From: Candidatus Methanomethylicota archaeon | GTDB lineage: Archaea; Thermoproteota; Methanomethylicia; Methanomethylicales; Methanomethylicaceae | Assembly (NCBI GenBank): GCA_029887765.1 | Contig: JARXPF010000001.1 | Coordinates: forward strand, 128,488-192,487 | Direction of reading: 5' to 3' | Length of the DNA: 64,000 nucleotides | In this document: piece after piece, positions 44,390 through 54,423 of the stretch | How positions within the stretch are numbered: position 1 is the stretch's first letter | Layout of the letters: each line of letters opens with the position of its first letter | Made by a program: the position numbers and the translations under genes | The notes under the pieces: model-generated | What the model saw: the letters and a program-made list of their open reading frames with translations, nothing else | Told to the model about the DNA's origin: nothing | Database searches by the model: none

Positions 44390-46286
44390 GTTCTTTAATT
44401 CTTTCTAATTTATACTCATTAAATAGACTTATTATTTTCTTAGTTTTTTCTTTTTGATAATCCTCTAATCTTTTCCTAGCAACTTCTAAAGCATTATAAA
44501 ATGAAGAAGAATTTATTAAAATAATATCATTATATTCCAAATATTTTAATTCACTTAATAATATAATAGGAATATTGAAATCAAATATATCCTTAATTGG
44601 AGATTCTTGAACAATAATAAATTTTGGAGGTGATTTCAGAAGTATTTTTCTTATTTCTTCATCAATAGCATCAATTTGTTTTACAACCATGTTTTGTGAT
44701 GTTATGGCTTCTTTTAAATTTGAAGTTTTCCTAAATGCAATATATTCTCCTGTTGCTAATAACATTAAATATGAATTAAGAAGTTGTTTTTCATTCTTTT
44801 CTTTTTCTAATTCAAATCTAAGTTTGCTAATCTCAGAAACATAAGAACTTATTCTTCGATCAATCTCACTTTTATCTATGGACTTGGTCTCTATTTTTTT
44901 AAATCTTAATTCTTCTTCAAGCTCTTCAATTTTAGACTCAAGTTCTTTTACTTTATTAAGTAAATTATCACGTTCAAATTTTATTAATTCTAGCTTATTT
45001 TTAAGAATTTCAATACGCTCTTTTTCAGATTTTTGTCTTTTTATTTTTATTGGTTTTTCTACTTTGGGAACCTTTGATGCCATTATAGCATCCCTTATAC
45101 TCATACCTCTTATTACTAATGCTTTAACTTCTTCAAGATCCACTTGAATGCCCAATTCTTTCACATGAGATACACACTGTTCTAATTTATTTTTATAAAA
45201 TAAAAAAGCTTTTAAAGCTGCTGCAAGAGCATCAAATTGATGTGAATTTTTTACTTTTATATTTTGCTCTGAAATTACTTTTTCTACTAATTCTGTTTTT
45301 TCTTCTACTTTAAGAGAATTTTCAGGATAAAATATTAAAGCATTATGAGATGCAGCTAATTTTGTTATCATAAATGGAGGAGGATTAACATCGGATGCAA
45401 AAATTAATGCTCTTCCTAAGGAAATTATAATTCTAGTTATTTGTCCTCTCGTCATATTTCTTCCACTTGATAAATGCAAAATTCTTCCATTTAGATCAAG
45501 AATTGCTATTCCACATACAGTTCCAGGATCTATACCAATAATCAAATATCTTTTCTTATGTAAATTAATTGATAAACCTAATGGAATAAAGTCAAAAGAT
45601 TTTGAAAAAATTGGAATTATTCTTACATTTAAACTTGATGTACGTAATGGACGAACAATGCCAGATAATTGATTTCTTGGAGCATAAATTATAAATGTAG
45701 AACCATCAATTCCAAAATTTCCTCTTCTAAATGAAAGATCATAATCAATACCTTTATATTTTAATTTAGCTTCAATAGTTTTAGTTAAATTTAGTATAGC
45801 ACCTTCAATACTTCTTTTGTATCTTTCAGAACTCATTCCACCAGGCCCAAATTTTCTCCTTCGTGAAATTATTATCTTAGTTTCAGGATCATAAAATTTT
45901 ACAACATAACCATGACCAATTATTGCAGCCATTGCACATACTTCTGCAGATTTTAATGGAGATAATTTATTGCCTTTAGATAACCCTAATTCTTTAGCAA
46001 TTAATGAAAGTGGTTTAAAGCCATGTATAGGTGATCCAGTTACTTGAATTAAATCAGCATTATGTAAATAACTCATGAATGCTTTTATTTCATTTTCTGA
46101 ACCAAGTTCATATATATTATCAATAGCAATAGCATCTACTTTAAATTGTTGAGCTATTTCAAGTAGTTCATTTTTAGTAATACATTCTTTCTTAAATATA
46201 ATATTTGAATCATTAACTATTACTGCTGCATAATTATTATAAGATGGTAATCTATCAATACCTAATACATTATGATAAGCTTGCAT
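44376..46286 (-). CDS. DUF460 (COG2433) RNase H-fold protein
   Basis: A 636-residue archaeal protein with predicted RNase H-like nuclease fold. The core is RYLIIGIDPGTVCGIAILDL (RNase H-type beta hairpin with Asp) followed by NSHQFDALAAALKAF (second acidic site). A long coiled coil (about 425-520; ERDNLLNKVKELESKIEELE) precedes a C-terminal domain of strands and a charged helix. Its role is unknown; the family is conserved across archaea and is suggested to act in nucleic-acid processing. Confidence 0.85.
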   Translation of the reverse strand: MQAYHNVLGIDRLPSYNNYAAVIVNDSNIIFKKECITKNELLEIAQQFKVDAIAIDNIYELGSENEIKAFMSYLHNADLIQVTGSPIHGFKPLSLIAKELGLSKGNKLSPLKSAEVCAMAAIIGHGYVVKFYDPETKIIISRRRKFGPGGMSSERYKRSIEGAILNLTKTIEAKLKYKGIDYDLSFRRGNFGIDGSTFIIYAPRNQLSGIVRPLRTSSLNVRIIPIFSKSFDFIPLGLSINLHKKRYLIIGIDPGTVCGIAILDLNGRILHLSSGRNMTRGQITRIIISLGRALIFASDVNPPPFMITKLAASHNALIFYPENSLKVEEKTELVEKVISEQNIKVKNSHQFDALAAALKAFLFYKNKLEQCVSHVKELGIQVDLEEVKALVIRGMSIRDAIMASKVPKVEKPIKIKRQKSEKERIEILKNKLELIKFERDNLLNKVKELESKIEELEEELRFKKIETKSIDKSEIDRRISSYVSEISKLRFELEKEKNEKQLLNSYLMLLATGEYIAFRKTSNLKEAITSQNMVVKQIDAIDEEIRKILLKSPPKFIIVQESPIKDIFDFNIPIILLSELKYLEYNDIILINSSSFYNALEVARKRLEDYQKEKTKKIISLFNEYKLERIKELKKA

Positions 46287-46467
46287 AACTAAGATAAAAT
46301 TTAAAAGGTAAAATTTATATCTTTATCCATATAGCAACTTTACTGTAAAAATATATTATTATAATAACATAATATAATTTCGTTATAATTTTTATAATAT
46401 TTTAAAAAAAACAAAAAGTTTAAAAATGTATTTGTATATTTTTATTAAAAAATAAGAGGGATGTAAA
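46287..46467. other. 181-bp very AT-rich intergenic region
   Basis: It lies between the divergent DUF460 and ArsR-type genes and is nearly all A/T. A short inverted repeat TATAA-tttcg-TTATA is at about 46371-46385, and a TATA-like stretch (gtatatttttatt) lies shortly before the regulator. GAGGGATG precedes its ATG. No tRNA or other RNA gene is seen. An operator for the ArsR-type regulator may lie here. Confidence 0.4.
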
Positions 46468-46779
46468 ATGACAGAAGAAATTAAAAATAGTAAAATAGAA
46501 GATAATACATTAATAGTAAAGGGAGAAGAAAATATTGTAAATGTTGCAATGGCATTATCTTCTCCCACAAGACTACAAATATTGAAATTTGTTAGAGAAA
46601 AAGAAGTGGATATGCAAGAAATTGCAGAATTAATAAAACAAAGCAAGGCAAATGCAAGTGCACAAATAAGGATACTTGAAAATGCAGGATTAATAAAAAC
46701 TATATACAAACCTGGAATAAGAGGAGTTAAAAAAATCTGTACTACAAATGTAAAAGAAATTAAATTTTTACTTCAATAA
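46468..46779 (+). CDS. ArsR-family winged-helix regulator
   Basis: A 103-residue wHTH protein. The helical core is [20 protein letters not shown] followed by the recognition region [20 protein letters not shown] and the wing [19 protein letters not shown]. No clear metal-binding cysteine cluster is present apart from a single Cys in KKICTT, so sensing of arsenic-type metals is doubtful. It overlaps the pyrG tail by 12 bp. Confidence 0.85.
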   Translation: MTEEIKNSKIEDNTLIVKGEENIVNVAMALSSPTRLQILKFVREKEVDMQEIAELIKQSKANASAQIRILENAGLIKTIYKPGIRGVKKICTTNVKEIKFLLQ

Positions 46780-48378
46780 TTTTTTATATTTAATACAAGC
46801 ATCTAAAAATCCAAGAAATGGAGGAGAAGGCTTACCTGGTCTTGACTTAAATTCAGGATGAGATTGTGTTCCTAAGAAAAATGGATGATCCTTTAATTCT
46901 ATAAATTCTATACTTTTTCCATCATATGATATTCCACTTATTATCATTCCTGCTTCTTCAAAATCTTTCAAGTATTTTTGATTTACTTCATATCTATGAC
47001 GATGTCTTTCAGATATTACATTAGAACCATATAATTTACTTACCATTGTACCTTCTTTTAATATAATCTTATAAGCTCCTAATCGCATACTTCCACCTAA
47101 ATTTTTAAGATTTTTCTGTTCTGGTAATAAATCAACTACTGGATAAGGAGTATTTGGATCAACTTCAGTAGTATGGGCATTTTTATATCCTAAAACATTT
47201 CTTGCAAATTCAACCACTGCTAATTGAAAACCATAACATATTCCTAAAAATGGAATTTTATTTACTCTTGCATATTCTATTGCAAGTATTTTTCCTTCAG
47301 TCCCCCTTGCTCCAAAGCCAGGTAGGACAACTATACCATCATAATCTTTGAGATTAATTGAAGAAGGATCTTCTTCAAATTTTGTAGTCTCAATCCATTC
47401 TAATTCAGGACTTATTCCAAGTTTTGCTCCTGCATGTTTTAATGCTTCTATTATACTAATATAAGAGTCTTTAAGTTTTGTATATTTTCCACACATAGCT
47501 ATTCTAACAAATTCTTTCATATTATAAAAAGATGAAACTATGGTTTTCCATTCATCCCAATTAGGTAATTTATTATTTAACATTAATCTATTAATTATAT
47601 AATCACCCATACCTTGTTTATCAAGCTCTAATGGAAGACTATAGATATTATCAACATTATATGATGTAAAAATAGCATTGTAAGGAACACTACCAAAAAG
47701 TGAAATTTTTTTCTTAATAGATTCTTCAATTTGAACTCTACATCTTGCAACAAGTATATCAGGTTGTATGCCTATTCTTCTTAACTCTTGTACACTATGT
47801 TGAAAAGGTTTACTCTTTTGCTCATTAGTTACATCAAGAATCGGTACTAAGGCAATATGAATAAAAAGAGTGTTATTATAACCTTCTTCAAGCCTCATTT
47901 GTCTTACAGCTTCAAAAAAAGGTAAGCTCTCTATATCTCCAACTGTACCACCTATTTCAACAATTAAAACTTCTACATTTGTAAGTTTAACAATTAATCT
48001 CAACCTTTCCTTAATTTCATCAGTTATATGTGGAATTATTTGTACACATCTTCCAAGATATTCACCTTTTCTTTCTTTTTCAATAACTGAAGAGTATATT
48101 TGACCTGTAGTAATATTGTTTAATTTTGATAAATTTATATCAAGAAATCTTTCATAATGTCCTAAATCTAAATCTGTTTCTCCTCCATCTTCAGTTACAA
48201 ATACTTCACCATGCATATATGGATTCATTGTACCTGCATCTACATTTACATAAGGATCTATTTTAACAATAGATACTTTATATCCTCTAACTTGGAGCAT
48301 TTTTCCAATTGAAGCAGCAAGAATACCCTTTCCTACACTACTTAAAACCCCACCAGTAACAAATATGAATTTACTCAA
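46768..48378 (-). CDS. pyrG: CTP synthase
   Basis: Two-domain enzyme, 536 residues. The amidoligase domain begins [20 protein letters not shown] with [20 protein letters not shown] and [14 protein letters not shown]. The class I glutaminase domain has LPGFGARG, the nucleophile Cys in [14 protein letters not shown] (Tyr replaces the usual Leu after the Cys), and the His-Glu end in [10 protein letters not shown]. Start is TTG at 48378 behind AAGGGGG. Confidence 0.97.
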   Translation of the reverse strand: MSKFIFVTGGVLSSVGKGILAASIGKMLQVRGYKVSIVKIDPYVNVDAGTMNPYMHGEVFVTEDGGETDLDLGHYERFLDINLSKLNNITTGQIYSSVIEKERKGEYLGRCVQIIPHITDEIKERLRLIVKLTNVEVLIVEIGGTVGDIESLPFFEAVRQMRLEEGYNNTLFIHIALVPILDVTNEQKSKPFQHSVQELRRIGIQPDILVARCRVQIEESIKKKISLFGSVPYNAIFTSYNVDNIYSLPLELDKQGMGDYIINRLMLNNKLPNWDEWKTIVSSFYNMKEFVRIAMCGKYTKLKDSYISIIEALKHAGAKLGISPELEWIETTKFEEDPSSINLKDYDGIVVLPGFGARGTEGKILAIEYARVNKIPFLGICYGFQLAVVEFARNVLGYKNAHTTEVDPNTPYPVVDLLPEQKNLKNLGGSMRLGAYKIILKEGTMVSKLYGSNVISERHRHRYEVNQKYLKDFEEAGMIISGISYDGKSIEFIELKDHPFFLGTQSHPEFKSRPGKPSPPFLGFLDACIKYKKLLK

Positions 48379-48415
48379 TAGTGTGCCCCCTTACTAGATT
48401 CATAAAAGGAATAAA

Positions 48416-49093
48416 TTATATTTTTGGTAAGAGAGAATATTTTTTAATAATCCAATATCCATAATTTCTTTTCCATATTGTCTCTGATTCTAAAATTTTT
48501 ATTTTCATTTTAAATAATGGAGAGTCACAAACAAAAGTTTCATACTCTCCCCCTTCACCTGATAAATTTATTCCATATTTTTCTTTTATTTTCATTAAAA
48601 GTTTTATACTTTCAAAGTCTAATTTTCTACCTAGCCATTCTTTTCCAAGTCCTTCAGCAGAAACAGAAGTGAAATAAACTTCAAAGTTTAATGATATAAT
48701 TTCATTTAAAAGAAAAAGTTCAGGCTTACCCCATAATGGAAATATATATCTAAGTCCCAAACTCTCGCATATTTCTATTATTTTTTCTTTTTGATATTTA
48801 CTTGTAATAACTCCTGTAGCAATACCATCAATATTTCTTATAGATGATAAAAAGTCCTTAAGTTCTTGTAATTCTACATCTTTTTCACCAGATACTTCTA
48901 AATATTTCCAATTAAGATTCATACATTGTGCTTGAATTTTTGCCAATTCTACATTAGGCTTATGAAACATCCAAGAATCAAATTTTTTTGGTATTATAGT
49001 CAATAAAGAGTCTATTTCATAACCATTAACTATAAGATAGTATAGAGCAAGATTACTATCTTTTCCACCAGAATATAAAACTGTTATACGCAT
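48416..49093 (-). CDS. Diphthine-ammonia ligase (Dph6-type ATP-PPase)
   Basis: N-type ATP pyrophosphatase of 225 residues, last step of diphthamide synthesis on elongation factor 2. PP-loop: TVLYSGGKDSNLALYYL. Also characteristic are DGIATGVITSKYQKEKIIEI, FPLWGKPELFL and GEGGEYETFVCDSPLFKMKI, the Dph6 signature. It is 38 bases from pyrG on the same strand. Confidence 0.9.
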   Translation of the reverse strand: MRITVLYSGGKDSNLALYYLIVNGYEIDSLLTIIPKKFDSWMFHKPNVELAKIQAQCMNLNWKYLEVSGEKDVELQELKDFLSSIRNIDGIATGVITSKYQKEKIIEICESLGLRYIFPLWGKPELFLLNEIISLNFEVYFTSVSAEGLGKEWLGRKLDFESIKLLMKIKEKYGINLSGEGGEYETFVCDSPLFKMKIKILESETIWKRNYGYWIIKKYSLLPKI

Positions 49094-49140
49094 AGAATCA
49101 TAATATATAAAAACAAGTAATATAAAATGCTTATGGGGAT

Positions 49141-49893
49141 TTGGATTTGTTACTTGAAGTGCAAAATCTTCATGTTTCTGTTGAAGGAAGGGAAGTATTA
49201 AAAGGGATTAATTTAAAATTGAATAAAGGAGAAGTTATAGCAATTATGGGACATAATGCTTCTGGAAAAACAACATTAGCGAATACATTAATTGGATTAC
49301 CACAATATATAATAAATAAAGGTAAGATTTTATTTGAAGGTATAGATATTACATATAAACCAATTCATGAAAGAGTAAAAGTAGGAATTGCTATGGCTTT
49401 TCAAACTCCTCCTTCAATACGTGGATTAAAACTTGGAGATATGATCGCTCTTGCTGGAGGCATTAATCCTTGGAAATCTAAGGATTATAGAGAATTTGTA
49501 ATAAATATATTAAAAAAAGTTGATTTAGATCCTAGTTACATAGATAGAGATTTAAACGTTGGTTTTTCTGGAGGAGAGAGAAAAAGAAGCGAACTTGCAC
49601 AAATATTTGCTATGAAGCCAAAGTTAATGATTCTTGATGAAATAGATAGTGGAGTGGATATAGATTCTTTAAAGATTTTAGGTAATAGTATAAAAGAGTA
49701 TATTGAAAATAATAATTGTAGTTCAATTATAATTACACATCATAGATATATTCTTCAATATATAAAGCCAGAGAGGATTTATATTATGTCAAATGGAAAA
49801 ATTGTCTTAAGTGGAAAATTTGAAGAACTTATTTCAAAAATAGAAACTTTAGGTTATGAAAAATTAATAAAAGAGGTTCTTGGAAATGGTTGA
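49141..49893 (+). CDS. sufC: SufC Fe-S cluster assembly ATPase
   Basis: ABC-type ATPase of the SUF system, 250 residues. Walker A IMGHNASGKTTLANTLIG, the SufC-type PPSIRGLKLGDM, signature NVGFSGGERKRSELAQIF, Walker B KLMILDEIDSGVDIDSLK and the H-loop IITHHRYIL. Start is TTG at 49141 directly after GGGGAT; upstream ATGs are out of frame. A TATATAAAA box lies about 35 bases before. It overlaps sufB by eight bases. Confidence 0.95.
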   Translation: MDLLLEVQNLHVSVEGREVLKGINLKLNKGEVIAIMGHNASGKTTLANTLIGLPQYIINKGKILFEGIDITYKPIHERVKVGIAMAFQTPPSIRGLKLGDMIALAGGINPWKSKDYREFVINILKKVDLDPSYIDRDLNVGFSGGERKRSELAQIFAMKPKLMILDEIDSGVDIDSLKILGNSIKEYIENNNCSSIIITHHRYILQYIKPERIYIMSNGKIVLSGKFEELISKIETLGYEKLIKEVLGNG

Positions 49894-51091
49894 AGAATGG
49901 AGAAGAAAATTTAAGGAAATAGCACTTAGTGCAATTGATAAAAAAGCAACTTTTGGAAGTGATATAGATTTAAGTAAATTTATTGATAAAATAGAAATTA
50001 ATAAATCAATTAATGAAGATATAGAAGAAAGAGCTTTAGAAGTTGGAATTGAATTATCAAAAGAAAAAAGTGGAACTTATTTTCAATTAGATCATTCTGT
50101 ACTTATTTCTAAAGTAGCTTCAAATATAAGAGGATTAGAAATATTACCAATAGATGATGCATTATTGAAATATGATTGGCTTAAATCCTATTATTGGAAA
50201 ACTCTCTCAGTTGATCAAGATAAATATACTGCAATTGCTGAATTAAAACAAAATAAAGGTTATTTCATAAGAACTGCTCCTGGTGTTAAAATTTCACAAC
50301 CAATACAAGCTTGTTTATTTATTGATACACAAGGATTGCTTCAAGCACCACATAATATAATAATAGCAGAAGAAGATTCAGAATTAAATATTATAACTGG
50401 ATGTACAATAAGTAGTAGAGTAAAATCTGCTCTTCATGTAGGCATAACTGAATTCTATATAAAGAAAAATGCTACAGTAATATTTACAATGATACACAAC
50501 TGGGGGGAAGATGTTTATGTTAGACCTAGAACAGGAGCAATTATAGAGGAAGGAGGAATTTTTATATCAAATTATATATCACTTAAACCAGTACGAGATA
50601 TTCAAACTTATCCAACAGCTTATTTAGTAGGGAATAATGCTAAAGCAAAATTCAATTCCATAATTTATGCAAGTAAAGATTCTATAATAGATTTAGGCAA
50701 TAGAATAATTTTAATGAGTGAAGGAAGCTCAGGAGAATCTATATTTAAAGTAGTAGCTACTGGAAGAAGTAAAGTTTACAATAGAGGACAAATAATTGGT
50801 CAAAATAAAGCTACAAAAGGACATCTTGAATGTAGAGGTTTAATACTTTGCCCAACTGCTTCTATAGTAGCCATACCTGAATTAATAGCTGAACATTCTG
50901 AAACTGAACTCTCTCATGAAGCAGCTATAGGAAAATTACAAGAAGAACAATTACACTACTTAATGTCAAGGGGGATTGCACCAGAAGAAGCAATTGGGAT
51001 TCTTGTAAAAGGATTTTTAGATCCTGGATTACCAGGATTACCTGAAATATTAAAATCAGAAATTAGAAGAAGAATATTTGAAATTAAATAA
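49886..51091 (+). CDS. sufB: SufB-type scaffold protein
   Basis: SufBD core beta-helix scaffold, about 401 residues from the ATG at 49886 that lies inside the sufC end. Diagnostic parts: a middle beta-helix (MIHNWGEDVYVRPRTGAII) and the C-terminal region HLECRGLILCPTASIVAIPE, then EAAIGKLQEEQLHYLMSRGI. Only one SufB/D protein is encoded, as in the minimal SufBC systems of many archaea. A separate SufD may exist elsewhere. Confidence 0.93.
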   Translation: MVEEWRRKFKEIALSAIDKKATFGSDIDLSKFIDKIEINKSINEDIEERALEVGIELSKEKSGTYFQLDHSVLISKVASNIRGLEILPIDDALLKYDWLKSYYWKTLSVDQDKYTAIAELKQNKGYFIRTAPGVKISQPIQACLFIDTQGLLQAPHNIIIAEEDSELNIITGCTISSRVKSALHVGITEFYIKKNATVIFTMIHNWGEDVYVRPRTGAIIEEGGIFISNYISLKPVRDIQTYPTAYLVGNNAKAKFNSIIYASKDSIIDLGNRIILMSEGSSGESIFKVVATGRSKVYNRGQIIGQNKATKGHLECRGLILCPTASIVAIPELIAEHSETELSHEAAIGKLQEEQLHYLMSRGIAPEEAIGILVKGFLDPGLPGLPEILKSEIRRRIFEIK

Positions 51092-52034
51092 ATATAACAT
51101 CCCCAGAATATATTTTTCTTATTTTTCCATTTTCATTTAATATAAGTGCTCCATCTTCATCAATGTCAATAGCAATACCTCTTATAGATTCATTAAATAA
51201 ACGAATTTCTACCATTTTGTCAAATAAAGATAATGATTTCCAAAGAGAAATTATATGAGAAAATCCATTTTCAATGGCATATAAATAAAGAGATTCTGAA
51301 TTTTTTAATATTTCACATAGTAATTCTGCTCTATCTATTTTTTTATTTAAAATTTCAAAAATTGATGTAGCATTTTTTCTAACATCTTCAGGTAAAGAAT
51401 CTACGAGGAAATTTGCATTTATCCCAATACCAACAGCAATATATTCTATTCTATCAGCTTCTGTACTTCCTTCTAAAAGAATGCCACAAATTTTTTTATT
51501 ATTAATAAGTACATCATTTGGCCATTTTAAATGAGGTTCTAAGCCATAGATTTTCAAAGATTTTGCAACAGCCACTCCAAATAATAATGTTAATTTATAC
51601 ATTTCTTTAGGTAAAAATGGTGGACGTAGTAAAATACTAAACCATAAACCACCTTTTGGTGAATGCCATTGTCTATTCATTCTACCTTTTCCTGATTTTT
51701 GTTCTAAAGCTATAACTAAAGTTCCCTCAGGAGCTCCTTCTTCTGCTAACTTTTTTATAAAATTTTGAGTTGAGTCAACAGTTTCTAATGTAATTATTTC
51801 TTTTCCAAATATTTTAGTATTAAGTCTTATCTTTAATTCAAGAGGAAGAAGCCCATCTGGTCTTGGAATTAATCTATAGCCTTTTCCACACACCCCCTCT
51901 ATAACATAGCCTTGACTTCTAAGTTTTTGAATATACTTATGAACAGCAACCCTACTTATGTTAAGTTTCTTTGCAATTTCCTCTCCTGAAATAAAAGAAG
52001 AGTTTTTAAAAAAATCATTGATTTTATATGACAT
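51084..52034 (-). CDS. birA: Biotin-protein ligase with N-terminal HTH (BirA-like)
   Basis: Bifunctional biotin ligase/repressor, 316 residues. The N-terminal winged helix (EEIAKKLNISRVAVHKYIQK, LRSQGYVIEGVCGKGYRL) is followed by the ligase domain: ETVDSTQNFIKKL, QKSGKGRMNRQWHSPKGGLW, LKWPNDVLINNKKICGILLE, and a C-terminal SH3-like domain. No biotin enzyme is in the window. Its ATG lies inside the end of the CoA-transferase gene (11-bp overlap). Confidence 0.93.
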   Translation of the reverse strand: MSYKINDFFKNSSFISGEEIAKKLNISRVAVHKYIQKLRSQGYVIEGVCGKGYRLIPRPDGLLPLELKIRLNTKIFGKEIITLETVDSTQNFIKKLAEEGAPEGTLVIALEQKSGKGRMNRQWHSPKGGLWFSILLRPPFLPKEMYKLTLLFGVAVAKSLKIYGLEPHLKWPNDVLINNKKICGILLEGSTEADRIEYIAVGIGINANFLVDSLPEDVRKNATSIFEILNKKIDRAELLCEILKNSESLYLYAIENGFSHIISLWKSLSLFDKMVEIRLFNESIRGIAIDIDEDGALILNENGKIRKIYSGDVIFI

Positions 52035-53226
52035 TTTCTTTTCTTAAAGCTTCTATTTGTTCTTTACTATAACCAAGTAATTGAGTAAGAACTTCTTCAG
52101 TATGTTGTCCAAGTAATGGTGCTGGTTTAAATACTCTTATGGGAGTTTCTGAAAATTTTATTGGACAACCAACAATTCTAACTTTTCCATATTGAGGTTG
52201 ATCTACTTCAACAATCATTTCTCTTGCTTTTGTTTGCGGATCTTCAACAGCTTCAGCTACATTATATACAGGAGCAGAAGGTACATCATTTGCTAATAGA
52301 AGATTTACAATTTCCCATCTTGTTTTATCCTTAGTCCATTCTTCAATTATTGGCTTGAGTTCAGATTCATGCTTACACCTAAGTGGATTTGTAGCAAATC
52401 TTGGATCATCAGCCAATTCTGGTTTACCCATTACATTACATAATCTTCTCCAAATAGCATCATTTCCTGCAGCAATAACCACATAACCATCCTTAGCCTT
52501 GAATATATCAAATGGAGTTATAGTTGGATGTTTTGCACCTATTCTTGTCGGAGGTTTTCCTTCTAAAGTATAGCGTATTACTGCATTTTCTAAAACTGCA
52601 AGCATTGAATCCATTTGAGCAACATCAACTTTCTGACCTTTACCAGTTATATCTCTATATCTTAATGCTGCTAATATGCCTATGCATAAAAACATACCAG
52701 CAATAATATCACCTATAGATGATCCAGCTCTACAAGGAGGTTTATCTGGCCATCCATTTAAATCCATGAAGCCACTCATGGCTTGTCCAATTATATCATA
52801 ACTAGGCCAATCACGATATGGACCAGAATGTCCAAAACCAGATCCACAAGCATATATTAAGCGTGGATTTACTTTTTTAAGTTCTTCATAACCAATTCCC
52901 CAACTATCAAGAGTTCCTGGTCTGAAATTTTCTATAAGCACATCACTAATTTTAACAAGTTCTTTTAGAATTTCTTGTCCTTTCTTTGTTTTAAGATTTA
53001 AAGTTATACTTTTATGGTTTCTATGTATACTAACATAATAGCCGCTTTTATCTGGACCCTCAACGCCTGGGAAAAATGGCCCCCATTCTCTATTCATATC
53101 TCCTGTTCCTGGTTTTTCAATTTTTATTACTTCAGCTCCAAGATCTGCTAAGAGCATTCCACAATATGGACCAAATAATGCTTGTGTTACACTTAGAACA
53201 CGAATACCCTCTAGAGGTCTTTGCAT
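52024..53226 (-). CDS. CaiB/BaiF family (type III) CoA transferase
   Basis: A 400-residue CoA transferase. The N-terminus MQRPLEGIRVLSVTQALFGP, then GAEVIKIEKPGTGDMNREWG, GTLDSWGIGYEELKKVNPRL and VDVAQMDSMLAVLENAV (the catalytic Asp) are typical. GGTGAT precedes the ATG at 53226, preferred over a GTG within that site. The acyl substrate (for example oxalate/formyl, succinyl or carnitine-type) cannot be told. It is translationally coupled to the biotin ligase. Confidence 0.9.
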   Translation of the reverse strand: MQRPLEGIRVLSVTQALFGPYCGMLLADLGAEVIKIEKPGTGDMNREWGPFFPGVEGPDKSGYYVSIHRNHKSITLNLKTKKGQEILKELVKISDVLIENFRPGTLDSWGIGYEELKKVNPRLIYACGSGFGHSGPYRDWPSYDIIGQAMSGFMDLNGWPDKPPCRAGSSIGDIIAGMFLCIGILAALRYRDITGKGQKVDVAQMDSMLAVLENAVIRYTLEGKPPTRIGAKHPTITPFDIFKAKDGYVVIAAGNDAIWRRLCNVMGKPELADDPRFATNPLRCKHESELKPIIEEWTKDKTRWEIVNLLLANDVPSAPVYNVAEAVEDPQTKAREMIVEVDQPQYGKVRIVGCPIKFSETPIRVFKPAPLLGQHTEEVLTQLLGYSKEQIEALRKENVI

Positions 53227-53322
53227 TAATATCACCAACTTCCTAAAAAAATAAGCACGATATAAAGTTTTTTAAATATATAAAATCCATAAATTTAAAT
53301 AAAAAGTCCATAGGGGAGAATA

Positions 53323-54081
53323 TTGATTAAAGAAGGAGATGATGTTTTACTTTATTTAAATGATAAAAATTCTTGGTTATTAAAAGTAGAAAAAGGAAAA
53401 ATCTTTCATACACATAAAGGTATTATTAATTTAGATGAGATTATAGGTAAAGAATATGGATTTGAATTAAGAACTAGTTTAGGTGAAGTTATAAAAGTTT
53501 TACCACCAGATTATTTAGACTATTTAGAAAGAATGATAAGAAAAACTCAAGTAATCTATCCAAAAGATATGGGGTACATATGTTTAATGGCAAATGTACA
53601 TCCAGGAGCAAGAGTTGTCGAATGTGGAACAGGTAGTGGAATTCTTACAACTTATATTGCAAATCTTGTTAGACCAGATGGTAAAGTATTCACTTATGAA
53701 GTAAGAAAAGAATTTCAAGAAATAGCAAGAAGAAATATTATAAAATTAGGATTGGAAAAATATGTAGAGTTTAAACTAAAAGACATAACTCAAGGAATTG
53801 ATGAAAAAGATGTAGATGCAGTTATATTGGATATGGCAACACCTTGGCTTGTTGTTGAAGAGGCTAAAAAAGCTTTAAAAATTGGAGGGAGATTTGTAAG
53901 TTTTAGTCCAACAATAAATCAAATAGAAAAAACTGTTGAAGTAATGCGAACAACAGGATTTATAAATATAAAAATTGTAGAAATTATATTAAGAAAGTAT
54001 AAAGTAAAAGCAAATGAAACAAGACCTGAAACTTTAATGATAGCTCATACAGGATATATTGTCTCAGCAAGGAGAGGATAA
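53323..54081 (+). CDS. trmI: tRNA (adenine-57/58-N1)-methyltransferase TrmI
   Basis: Archaeal TrmI, 252 residues. An N-terminal beta domain (VLLYLNDKNSWLLKVEKGKI) is followed by YPKDMGYICLMANVHPGARV, motif I VVECGTGSGILTTYIANLV, motif II/IV VDAVILDMATPWLVVEEAKK and FVSFSPTINQIEKTVEVM. Start is TTG at 53323 behind GGGGAG. It is four bases upstream of the ATP synthase H gene, so these may share a transcript. Confidence 0.93.
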   Translation: MIKEGDDVLLYLNDKNSWLLKVEKGKIFHTHKGIINLDEIIGKEYGFELRTSLGEVIKVLPPDYLDYLERMIRKTQVIYPKDMGYICLMANVHPGARVVECGTGSGILTTYIANLVRPDGKVFTYEVRKEFQEIARRNIIKLGLEKYVEFKLKDITQGIDEKDVDAVILDMATPWLVVEEAKKALKIGGRFVSFSPTINQIEKTVEVMRTTGFINIKIVEIILRKYKVKANETRPETLMIAHTGYIVSARRG

Positions 54082-54084
54082 GAA

Positions 54085-54420
54085 ATGGAAAAGATATTAG
54101 AGTCTATTAAGAAAGTAGAAGAGGAAATAGGTTCTATAGAAAGTAAAGGAAGGAGTATGGCTCGTGAAATCATAACAATGGCAGAAGAAGGGGCTAGAAG
54201 AATAGAAAGTTTAATTGAAAAAATGGTCAAGGAAAAAGGAGAAGAAATTCTTGCGAAAAAAAAGAAAGAAATAGAGAAAAGTATTGAAGAAATTAAAAAA
54301 AATTATGAAAAGGAGAAAATGGTTTTAGAAGAAAAAGCTAGAATTAATTTAAATGAAAGTATTGAAGAAGTTGTAAAAATAGTTTTGAAAGAATTTAAGG
54401 GAGAAAATAAGGAGGCTTAA
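54085..54420 (+). CDS. atpH: A-type ATP synthase subunit H (peripheral stalk)
   Basis: A 111-residue coiled-coil stator protein (AhaH/subunit G equivalent), which pairs with subunit E. Nearly the whole sequence is a charged helix (SMAREIITMAEEGARRIESL, ILAKKKKEIEKSIEEIKKNY). GAGG lies seven bases before the ATG. It is followed by atpC after three bases. Position next to atpC makes the assignment secure despite low sequence complexity. Confidence 0.85.
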   Translation: MEKILESIKKVEEEIGSIESKGRSMAREIITMAEEGARRIESLIEKMVKEKGEEILAKKKKEIEKSIEEIKKNYEKEKMVLEEKARINLNESIEEVVKIVLKEFKGENKEA

Positions 54421-54423
54421 CCT

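Noticed and set aside
46433-46462. Eight-codon leader peptide before the ArsR-type gene
   Set aside because: Short ATG-to-stop runs are expected by chance in this AT-rich gap, and it has no ribosome-binding site or attenuator structure.
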